Translations under genes and position numbers: made by a program | The notes under the pieces: generated by a model | Seen by the model: only the letters and a program-made list of their open reading frames with translations | Database searches by the model: none | What the model was told of the DNA's origin: nothing | NCBI GenBank assembly: GCA_039029535.1 | Contig: JBCCFW010000134.1 | Coordinates: forward strand, 1-21,634 | Origin: JBCCFW01 sp039029535 | GTDB lineage: Bacteria; Acidobacteriota; JBCCFW01 | Direction: 5' to 3' | DNA: 21,634 nucleotides | Part shown: positions 1 to 8,389 of the stretch, one piece after another | Numbering within the stretch: position 1 is the stretch's first letter | Layout of the letters: each line of letters starts with the position of its first letter

Positions 1-302
1 AAAGCTGGCTGAGCGAGGCCCGCTCCCAGCTCGCCGAGACGGGCGCCCGCACGGCCCGTGCGCTGAATCTCCCGGAGCCGGCGGGAGGCACCTTCCTCTT
101 CTTCGACGCCAGTCCCTGGCTCGACGGTGGTGACGACGCCTTGCCCCTCCTCGAGCGCTGTCTCGATGCGGGTCTCCTCCTCACCCCCGGAGCCTCGTGC
201 GGTCGGGACTACGCGTCCTGGGTGCGGCTCTGCTTCAGCAACCTGCCTCCGGATCAAATGGACGAGGCGACCACCCGCTTGAGCGAGGTGCTGTCGGCGT
301 GA
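1..302 (+). CDS. Aminotransferase class I/II, C-terminal fragment (5' end outside window)
   Basis: The frame starting at base 3 is open from the window edge to a TGA at 300-302, giving about 99 residues. The peptide has the look of the small C-terminal domain of fold-type I PLP aminotransferases: a stretch GTFLFFDASPWL, then LLTPGASCGRDYASWVRLCF, where the Arg sits at the place of the substrate-carboxylate-binding Arg of the family, then a final helix ending LSEVLSA. In family members this domain closes over the PLP site and transfers an amino group between an amino acid and a 2-oxo acid. The catalytic Lys lies upstream and is not visible, so the substrate cannot be named. Its stop overlaps the GTG start of the next gene, so the two are probably co-translated. 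Confidence 0.72.
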   Translation, partial: SWLSEARSQLAETGARTARALNLPEPAGGTFLFFDASPWLDGGDDALPLLERCLDAGLLLTPGASCGRDYASWVRLCFSNLPPDQMDEATTRLSEVLSA

Positions 303-1243
303 ACGCTCAGCACCCCGGCCCGAAGCCAGACGAGCGAACGGAGGCTCCTTCGCAGGGAGCGCTGCCGACCCCGAGCGGCCCGCTGTCGGGTCCGAGCCGA
401 CGCTGGCGTCGACGCCTGTCGGAGAACCTCGCGCGAATCAACGAGTCCGTCCGGGAGACCGTGCTCGGACGCTTGCTGCACTCGCGGCTGCGACGTCACC
501 GGGATCTCAACGAGCACGACATCACGCTCGCACGGCTCCCCGCCGCCCTCGACGGGCTCCGCATCGCCTTCCTCTCCGACCTGCATGCGGGTCACTACAT
601 GACCGAGGCCGACCTCACCACCGCGGCCCACCGTGTCATGGAGCAAGCTCCCGACCTGATCTGCTTCGGCGGTGACCTGGTCAACATCAGCTGGCGTGAG
701 CTGGCGCTCATGGACGAGGCCTTCTCGATCCTCGACGCGCCTCACGGACTGTGGGCGGTCCCGGGAAACCACGATCACCATCGACGGGGCGAGATTCACC
801 GCTGGATGGAGTACCTCGAGGCGCGCGACGTGTCGGTGCTCTTCAACCGCGGCGTCCGGATCGAGCGAGACGGCGCGAGCTTCTGGTTGGCGGGGATCGA
901 CGACCTCACCGAGGGTCAGTCCGACTTGAACGCCGCTCTCGCCGGGGCCAGGGACGACGAAGCCCGGGTCCTTCTCTCGCATCACCCCGACGCCTTCCGC
1001 TGGTCGAGCGAGGCGGACGTGGACCTCCAGCTCTCGGGTCACACGCACGGTGGTCAGGTGAGCTTCTTCGGCTGGGCCCCCATGAGCCACAGCCGCCACG
1101 GCTGGGTTCATGGCCTCCATCGACGAGGCGAGTCCCAGCTCCTCGTGGGACGCGGCCTGGGAACGACGTTGCTGCCGATCCGAATCGGAGCTCGGGCCGA
1201 GATCCTCCTCGTGCGCTTGCGAAGCGAGAGCAAGAGCGACTAA
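299..1243 (+). CDS. YaeI-like calcineurin-type metallophosphoesterase
   Basis: A 314-residue protein with all the metal-binding blocks of the calcineurin-like phosphoesterase family: D94-L-H96 in IAFLSDLHAGH, D126 in FGGD, N157-H158 in PGNHDHH, H228 in SHHPDAF and H248-T-H250 in SGHTHGGQ. The GHTHGGQ block and overall length fit the YaeI-like phosphodiesterase subgroup, whose members act on phosphodiester or membrane-linked substrates with a dinuclear metal centre. The real substrate is unknown. The first 75 residues are Pro- and Arg-rich with no clear signal peptide or membrane span. I chose GTG 299 because it forms a GTGA overlap with the stop of the aminotransferase fragment. An upstream GTG at 197 is in frame but would lie inside that gene. 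The overlap implies translational coupling. Confidence 0.88.
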   Translation: MNAQHPGPKPDERTEAPSQGALPTPSGPLSGPSRRWRRRLSENLARINESVRETVLGRLLHSRLRRHRDLNEHDITLARLPAALDGLRIAFLSDLHAGHYMTEADLTTAAHRVMEQAPDLICFGGDLVNISWRELALMDEAFSILDAPHGLWAVPGNHDHHRRGEIHRWMEYLEARDVSVLFNRGVRIERDGASFWLAGIDDLTEGQSDLNAALAGARDDEARVLLSHHPDAFRWSSEADVDLQLSGHTHGGQVSFFGWAPMSHSRHGWVHGLHRRGESQLLVGRGLGTTLLPIRIGARAEILLVRLRSESKSD

Positions 1244-1306
1244 GTCGCAAGGCCACCCTAATTCCTCATCATGAGCCCGGTGTTACTCTCGGCGCTCGAG
1301 CTCATG

Positions 1307-1313
1307 AAGGAGG
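1307..1313 (+). promoter_or_regulatory. Strong Shine-Dalgarno for the C45/phospholipase-B-like gene
   Basis: AAGGAGG lies 7 bases before the ATG at 1321 and is the best ribosome binding site in the window. It fixes the start of the downstream gene and rules out the much longer upstream reading of the same frame. The 77-base gap before the gene also contains TGTTACTCT near 1280-1289, a possible extended -10 element, but no clear -35. Confidence 0.7.
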
Positions 1314-1320
1314 AACGAGC

Positions 1321-2703
1321 ATGTCCGAGCGCAAGGGTCAGTCACTCACCGCGGAAGAGAGCGCCTGGATCGAGTCGGTCCGGGTCACGCACGAGGCCGG
1401 CTGGACGCACCTCCGCATCGCCGGCGAGCCGCACGCCCGCGGCTTCCAGCATGGCTACGTGCTGGCCGAGCACTACTCGCGCTGTCTCGCGACCTACGAG
1501 TTCGTCACCTACCAGACCCTCGGCATGCCGTACCGCTTCTTCGTGGAGACGGCGGCGGCGCTTCATCGCGACAAGCTCGGAGACGAGATCGCCGCCGAGA
1601 TGCAGGGCATCGCCGATGGACTGACCAAGGCGGGCGTGCCCACCACCCTCGACGACGTCATCGGATGGAACGCCTGGGTGGAGATCACCGGCTCCTGGTG
1701 GCCCCTGAACAAGGGCAAGCACGCCTCGCACGACACGATCGATCATCGCCGCTGCCGCTGCTCGGCGTTCATCGCCACGGGCTCCGCCACCGCCGACCGC
1801 GGCATCGTCATGGGTCACGAGACCTTCGACGACTTCTGGAACGGCGTCAGCCTGAACGTCGTGCTCGAGGTCTGGCCGACCGCAGGCAACGCCTTCCTCA
1901 TGCAAACCTCACCCGGCTACGTCTGTTCGATGACGGACTTCTTCGTGACCAAGCACCTGCTCGGCACCGAGACCACCATCGCGGGCTTCTCCGGCTACGA
2001 CGACGACGGCATCCCCGAGTACGTCCGGGCCCGCAACGCCATGCAGTACGGCACCGACATCGACAGCTTCGTCGCCAAGATGAACGAGGGAAACAACGGT
2101 GGCTACGCCAACACCTGGTTGGTCGGAGAAGTGGCCACGGGCACGATCGCCGAGTACCAACAGGGCCTGCGACACCAAGCACTCGAGCGGCTCACCGACG
2201 GCTGGATCGCCGGCGCCAACTACGTGACCGACCCACGGATCCGCAACCTCGAGTGTCAGTTCACCGGCTACGACGACATCCGCCAGCAGACCGGCGCCCG
2301 TCGCACGCGCTGGCCGCAGGTGCTCGAGCCCCACGCCGGCTCGATCGACGCCGAGGCCGGCAAGACGATGCTCGCCGATCACTTCGACCTCTACTCCAAC
2401 CGCGAGAACCCCTGCGCGACGACCATCTGCGCCCACTACGACGTGGATCCCCGGCTTCACATGAGCTCACCGTACGCGGTGGAAAACGCTCCCTTCGTCG
2501 GCATGGGCTCGATGGACGGCAAGATCTCCACCTCCGCGCTGGCAGCCGAGCTCGGGATGTGGGGGCGCTACGGTCGCGCCTGCGGCACCGCCTTCGACGC
2601 CGACGCCTACCTCCAGCGTCATCCGCAGTGGAACTGGCTCGAAGGACACCTGGTCAGCCGCCGGTCGGAGCCCTGGGCGCTCTTCCGAGGTCACCAGGAC
2701 TGA
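1321..2703 (+). CDS. Ntn-type hydrolase, C45 acyltransferase / phospholipase-B-like family
   Basis: A 460-residue protein. HARGFQHGYVLAE near residue 40 matches the 'RG.Q.G' opening common in C45/acyl-CoA:6-APA acyltransferase-like enzymes. The block CRCSAFIATG places Cys147 directly before Ser-Ala, followed by GHETFDDFW. Together these resemble the nucleophile Cys and the following His/Trp block of phospholipase-B-like (PLBD) Ntn hydrolases. GNNGGYANTWLVGE resembles the family's conserved Asn region. In such proteins, cleavage before the Cys exposes an N-terminal nucleophile that hydrolyses amide or acyl bonds. No signal peptide is visible, unlike lysosomal PLBD proteins, so it is probably cytoplasmic. 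The substrate is unknown. It appears to be a single-gene unit, converging on the protease gene with a 13-base gap. Confidence 0.75.
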   Translation: MSERKGQSLTAEESAWIESVRVTHEAGWTHLRIAGEPHARGFQHGYVLAEHYSRCLATYEFVTYQTLGMPYRFFVETAAALHRDKLGDEIAAEMQGIADGLTKAGVPTTLDDVIGWNAWVEITGSWWPLNKGKHASHDTIDHRRCRCSAFIATGSATADRGIVMGHETFDDFWNGVSLNVVLEVWPTAGNAFLMQTSPGYVCSMTDFFVTKHLLGTETTIAGFSGYDDDGIPEYVRARNAMQYGTDIDSFVAKMNEGNNGGYANTWLVGEVATGTIAEYQQGLRHQALERLTDGWIAGANYVTDPRIRNLECQFTGYDDIRQQTGARRTRWPQVLEPHAGSIDAEAGKTMLADHFDLYSNRENPCATTICAHYDVDPRLHMSSPYAVENAPFVGMGSMDGKISTSALAAELGMWGRYGRACGTAFDADAYLQRHPQWNWLEGHLVSRRSEPWALFRGHQD

Positions 2704-2716
2704 GCCCGCGGGCGAG

Positions 2717-5251
2717 CTACTCGTAGTGCCCGGCGGGACCGAAGCCGTCGACGCCGAGGTCTTCGACGACGAGGTAGCAGGTGAGCGGGTCGGCCGGCGG
2801 CACGTGGCGGAAGTCGGCTCCGGGATCGGTGTCTTCCGAGGTCACGTTCGTGAAGACCGGATCCATCGGGAAGCTCCCGATGCCCACGGCCGGCCGAGGC
2901 GTCGGCGCAGCGAAGACCGCCACTCCCGCCGCACAGTCGGTGGCCGCATCGGGGAAGCTCAGCACGACTTCGTCACCCACGCCCTTGGTCAAGCGGAGCT
3001 CGCCGGTGGGCGCGTGCTCGACACCGACACAAGGCTCGACGACGGAGTCGCAGACCTGACAACGCTGGGTCGCGAAGTTGCCCTCGGCGTCCGAGAGCCT
3101 GAGCTGGACCAGGTCACCCCAACCGATCTCGAGGTTGTCCTCGATCGTGAGGGTCCAGGTTCCCGCACGGTTTTCGTCGTTGAACACCGACAGCGGCTGC
3201 ATGGGACGGGCTGGACCGACGGCCCAGGGAGCCGTGCCGGGACAGTGCGGCTCGAGGTCGAGTGACGCCGAGTCCAGGAAGCGAAGCGTGAAGTCGTCGT
3301 CCGTGCAGCCCTCGACCGTCGCGGGAACGCCGGGACGATCGAGCAGCACGACCGGCGTGCCGGCCGGGCTCTCCAGCGTGATCCGGAGATCACCCACGCG
3401 TTGGTGCGTGAGCTGGAGGAAGACGCTCAGGTCGTTGACCGTGCCCTCGGCGAACGAGTCGTACTCCACGACGATGGTGCCGATCTCACCCAGGTGCTTG
3501 GGCTCGGGCAGGCCGTTGCGGCCCAGCTCGATGGGCAGCTGCAGCGGGAAGAACTCGCCGGAGTCCGTGAAGATGTCGAGCTGCAGGTTCACCACCATCG
3601 GGCAGGGGGCGTCCGGGCTCACTCGCAGCTCGAGGTGCGGGATGGACGTCACCGGGATGCCAGGGCGCAGGGCCCCCCAGGCCATGCCGCCAGTCACGAT
3701 CTCGACGTACTCGTCATGGGGCTCGGGCACGAAGATCATCGCGCCCGCTCCGCTGAAGTTCCCGTAGGCGGACCGCAAGTCGATCTCGACGGTCAGGTCC
3801 TCGCCCGGGTCGGCGATGCCGTCTCCCGAGGGGCCGCCGGTCGGGCAGCGATCACGGATGCGCACGTCGTCGAGGAAGATCCTCGGCTCGGGATCCCGGC
3901 CGACCGTCGCGATGCCGCCCTCGGGCGCGATCCAGTCTTCGAGTCGGCCATGGGGCGAGACACCGATGTCCCGCGCCACGTCGAGCCGGCCGTAGCAGTC
4001 GGGGCCCGACACGAAGCAAGTCGAGTTGCCGCCGCTGAGCATCCCGAGGAGGAAGCGGCTGCGCTCGTCGAAGAGCGGCGAGCCCGAGCTTCCGATCTCG
4101 GTGGTGCCGGCGTCCCAGTTCACGATCCAGTGCGTGTTGCTCTCGGGCGCGATGCAGCTATCACCCGTGCCCGCCAGGTCGTTCTCGAAGGCGAGGGCCT
4201 TCTCGTCGCCGGCCGGATGGTGGATGGTCGCGCTCTGCGTCGGCGTGAAGCCCCGCAAGTCCCAGCCGGCGAAGTAGACGTCGAAGGACGGGTCGGGATC
4301 ATCGTCGAGCTCGAGCAAGGCGAAGTCGGCCGAGCCATGCCAGGCGACGAGCCGCGAGCCGTTCTGGCTCTGGCTGCGGTCCCCGTCCGGCGTGCCCGGC
4401 ATGCAGGTGCTGTTCTCGAAGTTCCAGTAGACGACCAGGGTCGGCGCCCCGACGTCGTCGACCTCGCAGTGGCCGGCGGTCAGGAACCACGGCCGCATGG
4501 TCGGCTCCATCCGCGGACCGATGTCGGTGATGAGCGTGCCCGTGCAGACCCGCACGCCGCCGACGGTGTAGGCGGCCACCGAGCGGACCTGATCTTCCCA
4601 GCCTGCTCCTTCTGGACAGACGGGGTCGATGTTGCACGGCAAGGAGCGCGCTCGCGGTCCGAAGACACCGAAGAGATCGCGGAAGCCCCGGGCCACCCGC
4701 GCGAGGCGGAGCTGCGGCGGGAAGGCCGGCGCGGCGGGCAGCTCGAGCTCGAGCACCGCCAGGTCGCCGGGGAGGACCGGCGTCCAGAGCTGGCCGTGCT
4801 CGTCGACGTCGTGTTGGTCCCACGGACCCAGCACCCATTCGTGCTCGGGCGCGTGGACCCACAGCTTCGCGCCCGGTGGCAGCTCGAAGCGATCGAAGCC
4901 GAGGCTCAGGTCGGTGGCCCCCGGCGCGACGACCATCGTCCGCCAGAGCAAGCGGTCACCCGGGAGCGTCTCGACCCGACCGTTCTCGGACCAGTCGGCG
5001 GTCAGGTCGGCCGGACGCGCGATGCGCAGCGCACGGCGAGGCGAGTCGCTCAGGGCCTCTTCGACGGCGAGCTCAGCGAGCGCGTCGATCTCGGGAACGA
5101 CGAGGGCCGGCAGCTCGTCCCAGGGGACGACGACCGCCTCCGTTGACGGAACGACCGTCACGGGCCGGGCCATCAGGGGGAGCGCTCCGAAGAGGAGCGC
5201 CCAGGCGATCCCGACCCTCCGACCGACTGACGAGCCACGCAAGGACGTCAT
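2717..5251 (-). CDS. Secreted lysyl-endopeptidase-like serine protease with C-terminal P-domain
   Basis: An 844-residue protein. The start at 5251 gives a signal peptide (Arg-rich start, then GIAWALLFGALPLMA). A TTG-started reading from 5383 would put about 44 extra residues in front of it. Residues about 80-190 resemble the propeptide of the Lysobacter/Achromobacter lysyl endopeptidase family (LGFDRFELPPGAKLWV, GQLWTPVLPGD). The chymotrypsin-fold triad is visible as H261 (FLTAGHC), D309 (ADFALLEL) and S391 (GSSGSPLFD). The VVYWNFENSTC and AGWDLRG blocks support the same family. A GPDCYGRL block may hold the Asp that gives Lys specificity. About residues 610-760 form a proprotein-convertase P/Homo B domain (VGDLRITLESPAGTPVVL, GTWTLTIED), and a final beta-rich domain ends at LTCYLVVEDLG. 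It is probably exported; many Cys residues suggest disulfides. Confidence 0.87.
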   Translation of the reverse strand: MTSLRGSSVGRRVGIAWALLFGALPLMARPVTVVPSTEAVVVPWDELPALVVPEIDALAELAVEEALSDSPRRALRIARPADLTADWSENGRVETLPGDRLLWRTMVVAPGATDLSLGFDRFELPPGAKLWVHAPEHEWVLGPWDQHDVDEHGQLWTPVLPGDLAVLELELPAAPAFPPQLRLARVARGFRDLFGVFGPRARSLPCNIDPVCPEGAGWEDQVRSVAAYTVGGVRVCTGTLITDIGPRMEPTMRPWFLTAGHCEVDDVGAPTLVVYWNFENSTCMPGTPDGDRSQSQNGSRLVAWHGSADFALLELDDDPDPSFDVYFAGWDLRGFTPTQSATIHHPAGDEKALAFENDLAGTGDSCIAPESNTHWIVNWDAGTTEIGSSGSPLFDERSRFLLGMLSGGNSTCFVSGPDCYGRLDVARDIGVSPHGRLEDWIAPEGGIATVGRDPEPRIFLDDVRIRDRCPTGGPSGDGIADPGEDLTVEIDLRSAYGNFSGAGAMIFVPEPHDEYVEIVTGGMAWGALRPGIPVTSIPHLELRVSPDAPCPMVVNLQLDIFTDSGEFFPLQLPIELGRNGLPEPKHLGEIGTIVVEYDSFAEGTVNDLSVFLQLTHQRVGDLRITLESPAGTPVVLLDRPGVPATVEGCTDDDFTLRFLDSASLDLEPHCPGTAPWAVGPARPMQPLSVFNDENRAGTWTLTIEDNLEIGWGDLVQLRLSDAEGNFATQRCQVCDSVVEPCVGVEHAPTGELRLTKGVGDEVVLSFPDAATDCAAGVAVFAAPTPRPAVGIGSFPMDPVFTNVTSEDTDPGADFRHVPPADPLTCYLVVEDLGVDGFGPAGHYE

Positions 5252-5360
5252 CGACGACTCATCTCCCAGGACACCGGTGCGGCGCCCTGCCCCCTTCGCA
5301 CTCAGGCCCAGCACGAACTGAGATTCGACCTTCCCCGGCCAGAGTGCAAGAGGCCTAGAG

Positions 5361-5366
5361 AAAATA
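5361..5366 (-). promoter_or_regulatory. Possible -10 element upstream of the protease gene
   Basis: Read on the minus strand this is TATTTT, inside the most A/T-rich short stretch of the 5252-5509 gap. It lies about 110 bases before the protease ATG at 5251. I see no convincing -35 at normal spacing, so this is only a candidate. Confidence 0.25.
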
Positions 5367-5442
5367 CCCCAACCGCAGGCCAAAGTGAGGTCCGCACCAC
5401 GCCTCCGTCACGAAGGCCACGAACATCGTCTGAAGCGGCCTT

Positions 5443-5456
5443 CGGGACCGGTCCCG
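5443..5456. repeat. 14-bp perfect palindrome
   Basis: CGGGACCGGTCCCG is exactly self-complementary and lies between the methyltransferase stop and the protease start. With no spacer it looks more like a dimer-binding site or a weak hairpin than a classical terminator. Confidence 0.5.
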
Positions 5457-5488
5457 TGAACGGGGCGCCGTCCCGGTTCGCCGCGGTC

Positions 5489-5503
5489 CGGGGCTCCACC
5501 CCG
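5489..5503 (-). terminator. Possible short hairpin terminator after the methyltransferase gene
   Basis: A 5-bp stem CGGGG/CCCCG with a 5-base loop lies 6 bases after the methyltransferase stop on the minus strand. There is no U-tract, so intrinsic termination here would be weak. Confidence 0.25.
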
Positions 5504-5509
5504 TGGGAC

Positions 5510-6367
5510 TCAGGGGTTGCGGGCGTGCACGATCCAGGAGGTCGCCGGGAAGACCGCTCCCACGCCTGGCCGGAAGTGTGGCTCGAACGCCTCGGTGAGC
5601 CGGTCGCGCAGGACCTGCTCGACCCCGTCGTCAGCGTCGGCGAGCGCCCGGGCGAGCGGTCCCATCTTCAGGGTGAAGTCGACGGTGGCCTCGAGCCGCT
5701 CTCCGCCTCCCCCCATCGCGAGCTCACCGTCCCAGCGCTCGAGCACGACCTCGGTCCAGCCCGCCTCGTCGAGCAGCCGCTGGAGACGTTCGCCGTCCTC
5801 GAAGGCGAAGGGGCCGGGAGCTCCCGGCTCGGCCGGGGGCGGCAGCTCGACCAAGTCCTCCGCCGCGCGAGCCGAGAGGTCGAACCAGGCGTTGGCGGCG
5901 CGGTCACGCCAGCAACAGGTCGTCAGCCGGCCACCGGGGCGCAGGACCTGACGGACCGCCGCGAGCCCCTCGGCCGGCTCCTCGAAGAACATCAGGCCGA
6001 AGCGCGAGAAGAGGAGGTCGAACTCCGAGGCGAAGCCATGGTCGCGCGCGTCGCGCTCGACGAGCTCCACGTGAGCGTGGCCGGCCGCGTCGAGACGCTC
6101 GCGCGCTCGGGCCAGGGACACTCCGGCAACATCGAGGCCCACGAGCCGCGACTCCGGTCCGAGTCGGTCGGCGAGGCCGATCGTCGACGCCCCGCAGCCG
6201 CAGCCGATGTCGAGCACCGACTCTCCCGCCTGAAGCGCGGCGGCGTCGAGCGTGGCCTCCCCCACGCCAGCGAGCTGACGGTCGAGCTCGTCTTGAAGCT
6301 GCACCCAGCGGGGACCGCCGTCCTCGCGCCAGAAGCGGGCCATCTCGGACTCTCGGGGAGCTGACAT
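5510..6367 (-). CDS. Class I SAM-dependent methyltransferase
   Basis: A 285-residue protein with the Rossmann-fold methyltransferase signature. Motif I is VLDIGCGCG at residues 51-59. An acidic strand end follows in LVGLDVAG (the Asp contacts the SAM ribose), then FDLLFSRFGLMFF as the post-II block and VLRPGGRLTTCCW as motif III. It resembles the Methyltransf_11/25 group related to UbiE-type C/O-methyltransferases. The C-terminal third (ERLEATVDFTLKMGPLARAL) is of a type often seen in small-molecule methyltransferases and may form the substrate cap. The substrate cannot be read from sequence. The ATG at 6367 has only a weak ribosome binding site; the Met at codon 9 is an alternative. It is transcribed away from the YiiX-like gene. 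Confidence 0.83.
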   Translation of the reverse strand: MSAPRESEMARFWREDGGPRWVQLQDELDRQLAGVGEATLDAAALQAGESVLDIGCGCGASTIGLADRLGPESRLVGLDVAGVSLARARERLDAAGHAHVELVERDARDHGFASEFDLLFSRFGLMFFEEPAEGLAAVRQVLRPGGRLTTCCWRDRAANAWFDLSARAAEDLVELPPPAEPGAPGPFAFEDGERLQRLLDEAGWTEVVLERWDGELAMGGGGERLEATVDFTLKMGPLARALADADDGVEQVLRDRLTEAFEPHFRPGVGAVFPATSWIVHARNP

Positions 6368-6463
6368 CTCGACGTCTCTCGCGGCGGGGGCTCACTTGGA
6401 GCCGTGCTCACGCCCACGATACGGTCCCGAACGGATCCGACGCGACCCTGCGAGGCCTGCCCC

Positions 6464-8299
6464 GTGACCGCCCCTCCCTCCCCCACGTCCTCTCGACCCA
6501 CCGACGTCACCGCCACGCGGTCGCCGCTCGGTCGGACTCTCGAGACCCTCGGCCGCCTGGGTTGGCCGCTGGCGCTGGGGGCGGTGCTGGGCTACCTCGC
6601 TTCAGACCGCGACGTGCCCTTCGTCCCCCGCTTCCTCGAGATGGTCGCGGTCGTCTGCGGTCTCTCCCTCTGCTGCTACGTCGTCGGACTGTGGATGCAA
6701 GGACGGGCGTTGCGCGGCGCCGGTGCCGACGCCCGGTTGCGACGCCGGACCGGGTTCGCCCTGCTCGCGGGCTTCGTCGCGGCGTCGATTCGGCTGGGCA
6801 TGGCGTGGATCGGTGAGCCAAGCCCGCTCACCCGGCTCTCGGCCGACGAGTACCACGCGGCGTTCGGTCGAGAGCAACGACGTCTCGAGACCCTGCTCGA
6901 AGGCCTCGACCGCGTGACACGCCGACTCGAAGGGCTCGAGCTCCCGACGGACGACACGCCCCTCACGGCTCCTCAAGAGGCCAGCCTTCGCGAGCTCTGG
7001 AGACGCTTCAACGGCAACGCGCTCGAGCTCGAGCGGCTCCGGATCTTCCACGAGGACTGGTATCGCTTCGACCCGAGCCGACGCGAGCGGGACCGGCACG
7101 TGCGGAGCTTCGTGCTCCAGGCGGCCTGCGAGACCTGCCTCCTGGAACGCGCCCTTCACCTGACGAGAGTGGTCGATGCTTCGGGAACGGCCGCTCGCTT
7201 CCTCGATGCACCCCACCCCGAGCTCGGCTTCCCGGCAGGCTCCCTGGCAGGCTTTCGCAATGCGCTCCTCGGTGCCGACGAGCTGGGTCGTGCTCGAGCG
7301 ATCGGGGCGTACTTGAAGCTCCTCGCCACCAGGTCGGGCTGGCGGTCGGAGCTCCTGAAGACCGAGCCCCTTCTCGGGAGCCTCCGTGCCTGTCTCGACG
7401 AGCTCGGTCGACGCGATCTCGAGCAGGCCGAGGCCGCGACGCAGGTCGGGATCTCGAACCTGAAGGTGAACGTCCGCCGACACTGGCTCCCGATGCAGGA
7501 GGACGTCGCTCGCTGGATGGGCGACACCAAGCTGCGCCGGGCGAGCCACACCTTCATCGACGACGCGCAACGCGAGGCGCTCGCGGGACTGCTCGAGCCC
7601 GGTGACATCCTTCTCATGAGGAAGAACTGGTACCTCAGCAACGTGGGGCTCCCGGGCTTCTGGCCCCACGCGGCCCTCTACCTCGGCAACCCGAGCGACT
7701 TCGCATCCACCTTCGACGACCCGGAGGTCGCAGCGTGGATCGCCGAGCGCACCGACAGCTCCGACCCGGCTCTCCTCGACGTCCTCCGCGCGCGCTGGCC
7801 CGAGCGCATCGCGCGTTTCGAGGCCGCCGGCTCGGACGGACCGCCGATGGTGCTCGAGGCGATCGACGAGGGCGTCGTTCTCCGTCCTCTCTCGGAGGCG
7901 ACCGGCGACTACCTCGCGGCCTTGCGCCCTCAGCTCCCGCCGCTGGCCCGAGCCCAGGCCCTGACCGAGGCTTTCTCCCACCTCGACAAGCCCTACGACT
8001 ACGAGTTCGACTTCGCCACCGATCACGCGCTCGTGTGCACCGAGCTCGTCTGGCGCTCGTACCGCAGCGGCCCCGGCAAGGAGGGTCTCGCGCTCACGCC
8101 CCGTCGCATCGCCGGGCGTCTCACGCTCCCCGCCAACGACATCGCTTGCGCCGTCGCCCGAGACCAGTCCCGCAGCACCGGACTCGAGCTGGTGACCTTC
8201 CTCGACGCCAGCGAGGGTCGACGGGAGGCTTACTTCAGCGACGCCGCGACCTTCATGGCCTCGTGCGAACGATCACGCTGGGACGTCGGTCTCGACTGA
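6464..8299 (+). CDS. Membrane-anchored YiiX/YebB-like permuted-papain hydrolase (NlpC/P60 superfamily)
   Basis: A 611-residue protein when started at GTG 6464, which has a weak GAGG 8 bases upstream; an in-frame GTG at 6404 is the alternative. Three hydrophobic segments (about residues 34-46, 58-78 and 97-117) should anchor it in the membrane, followed by a charged helical stretch (about 128-165) that may be a coiled coil. The C-terminal part has the circularly permuted papain-fold signature: GDILLMRKNWYL, then H402 in FWPHAALYLG, and later C525 in DHALVCTELVW. In YiiX-like (DUF830) proteins these His and Cys residues form the active site of an amidase, peptidase or acyltransferase. The region between the membrane part and the catalytic domain (about 170-370) is mostly helical and not recognised. 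Substrate unknown; an envelope or lipid role is inferred. Confidence 0.8.
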   Translation: MTAPPSPTSSRPTDVTATRSPLGRTLETLGRLGWPLALGAVLGYLASDRDVPFVPRFLEMVAVVCGLSLCCYVVGLWMQGRALRGAGADARLRRRTGFALLAGFVAASIRLGMAWIGEPSPLTRLSADEYHAAFGREQRRLETLLEGLDRVTRRLEGLELPTDDTPLTAPQEASLRELWRRFNGNALELERLRIFHEDWYRFDPSRRERDRHVRSFVLQAACETCLLERALHLTRVVDASGTAARFLDAPHPELGFPAGSLAGFRNALLGADELGRARAIGAYLKLLATRSGWRSELLKTEPLLGSLRACLDELGRRDLEQAEAATQVGISNLKVNVRRHWLPMQEDVARWMGDTKLRRASHTFIDDAQREALAGLLEPGDILLMRKNWYLSNVGLPGFWPHAALYLGNPSDFASTFDDPEVAAWIAERTDSSDPALLDVLRARWPERIARFEAAGSDGPPMVLEAIDEGVVLRPLSEATGDYLAALRPQLPPLARAQALTEAFSHLDKPYDYEFDFATDHALVCTELVWRSYRSGPGKEGLALTPRRIAGRLTLPANDIACAVARDQSRSTGLELVTFLDASEGRREAYFSDAATFMASCERSRWDVGLD

Positions 8300-8389
8300 G
8301 CCGCCGAGCGTCGGGGTGATCACTTCGTCCTCGAGACCACGCTTGGCATGCTAGCCACGCGCACCGCCCACCGCGCGAGCCCGCTGCGC

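Larger units (their letters stand above)
5252..5509. other. Gap between protease and methyltransferase genes
   Basis: These 258 bases follow the methyltransferase stop and precede the protease start, both on the minus strand. They hold a 14-bp perfect palindrome (5443-5456), a short hairpin (5489-5503) and an A/T-rich possible -10 (5361-5366). Short open frames here have no recognisable product and no ribosome binding site. The separation suggests that the protease has its own promoter. Confidence 0.5.

Noticed and set aside
2704..2713. GCCCGCGGGC palindrome between the convergent stops of the C45-like and protease genes
   Set aside because: Only 10 bp with no loop room and no U-tract; expected by chance in DNA of this composition.
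3401..5146. Long open frame of 581 codons on the plus strand, opposite the protease gene
   Set aside because: Its composition is the Arg/Asp/Val-rich pattern produced by the reverse strand of a GC-rich gene, it shows no domain, and the minus strand has a clear protease with signal peptide and triad.
5456..6364. Open frame of 302 codons on the plus strand, opposite the methyltransferase
   Set aside because: The minus strand carries clear SAM-binding motifs; the plus-strand frame is Arg/Glu/Val-rich shadow sequence.
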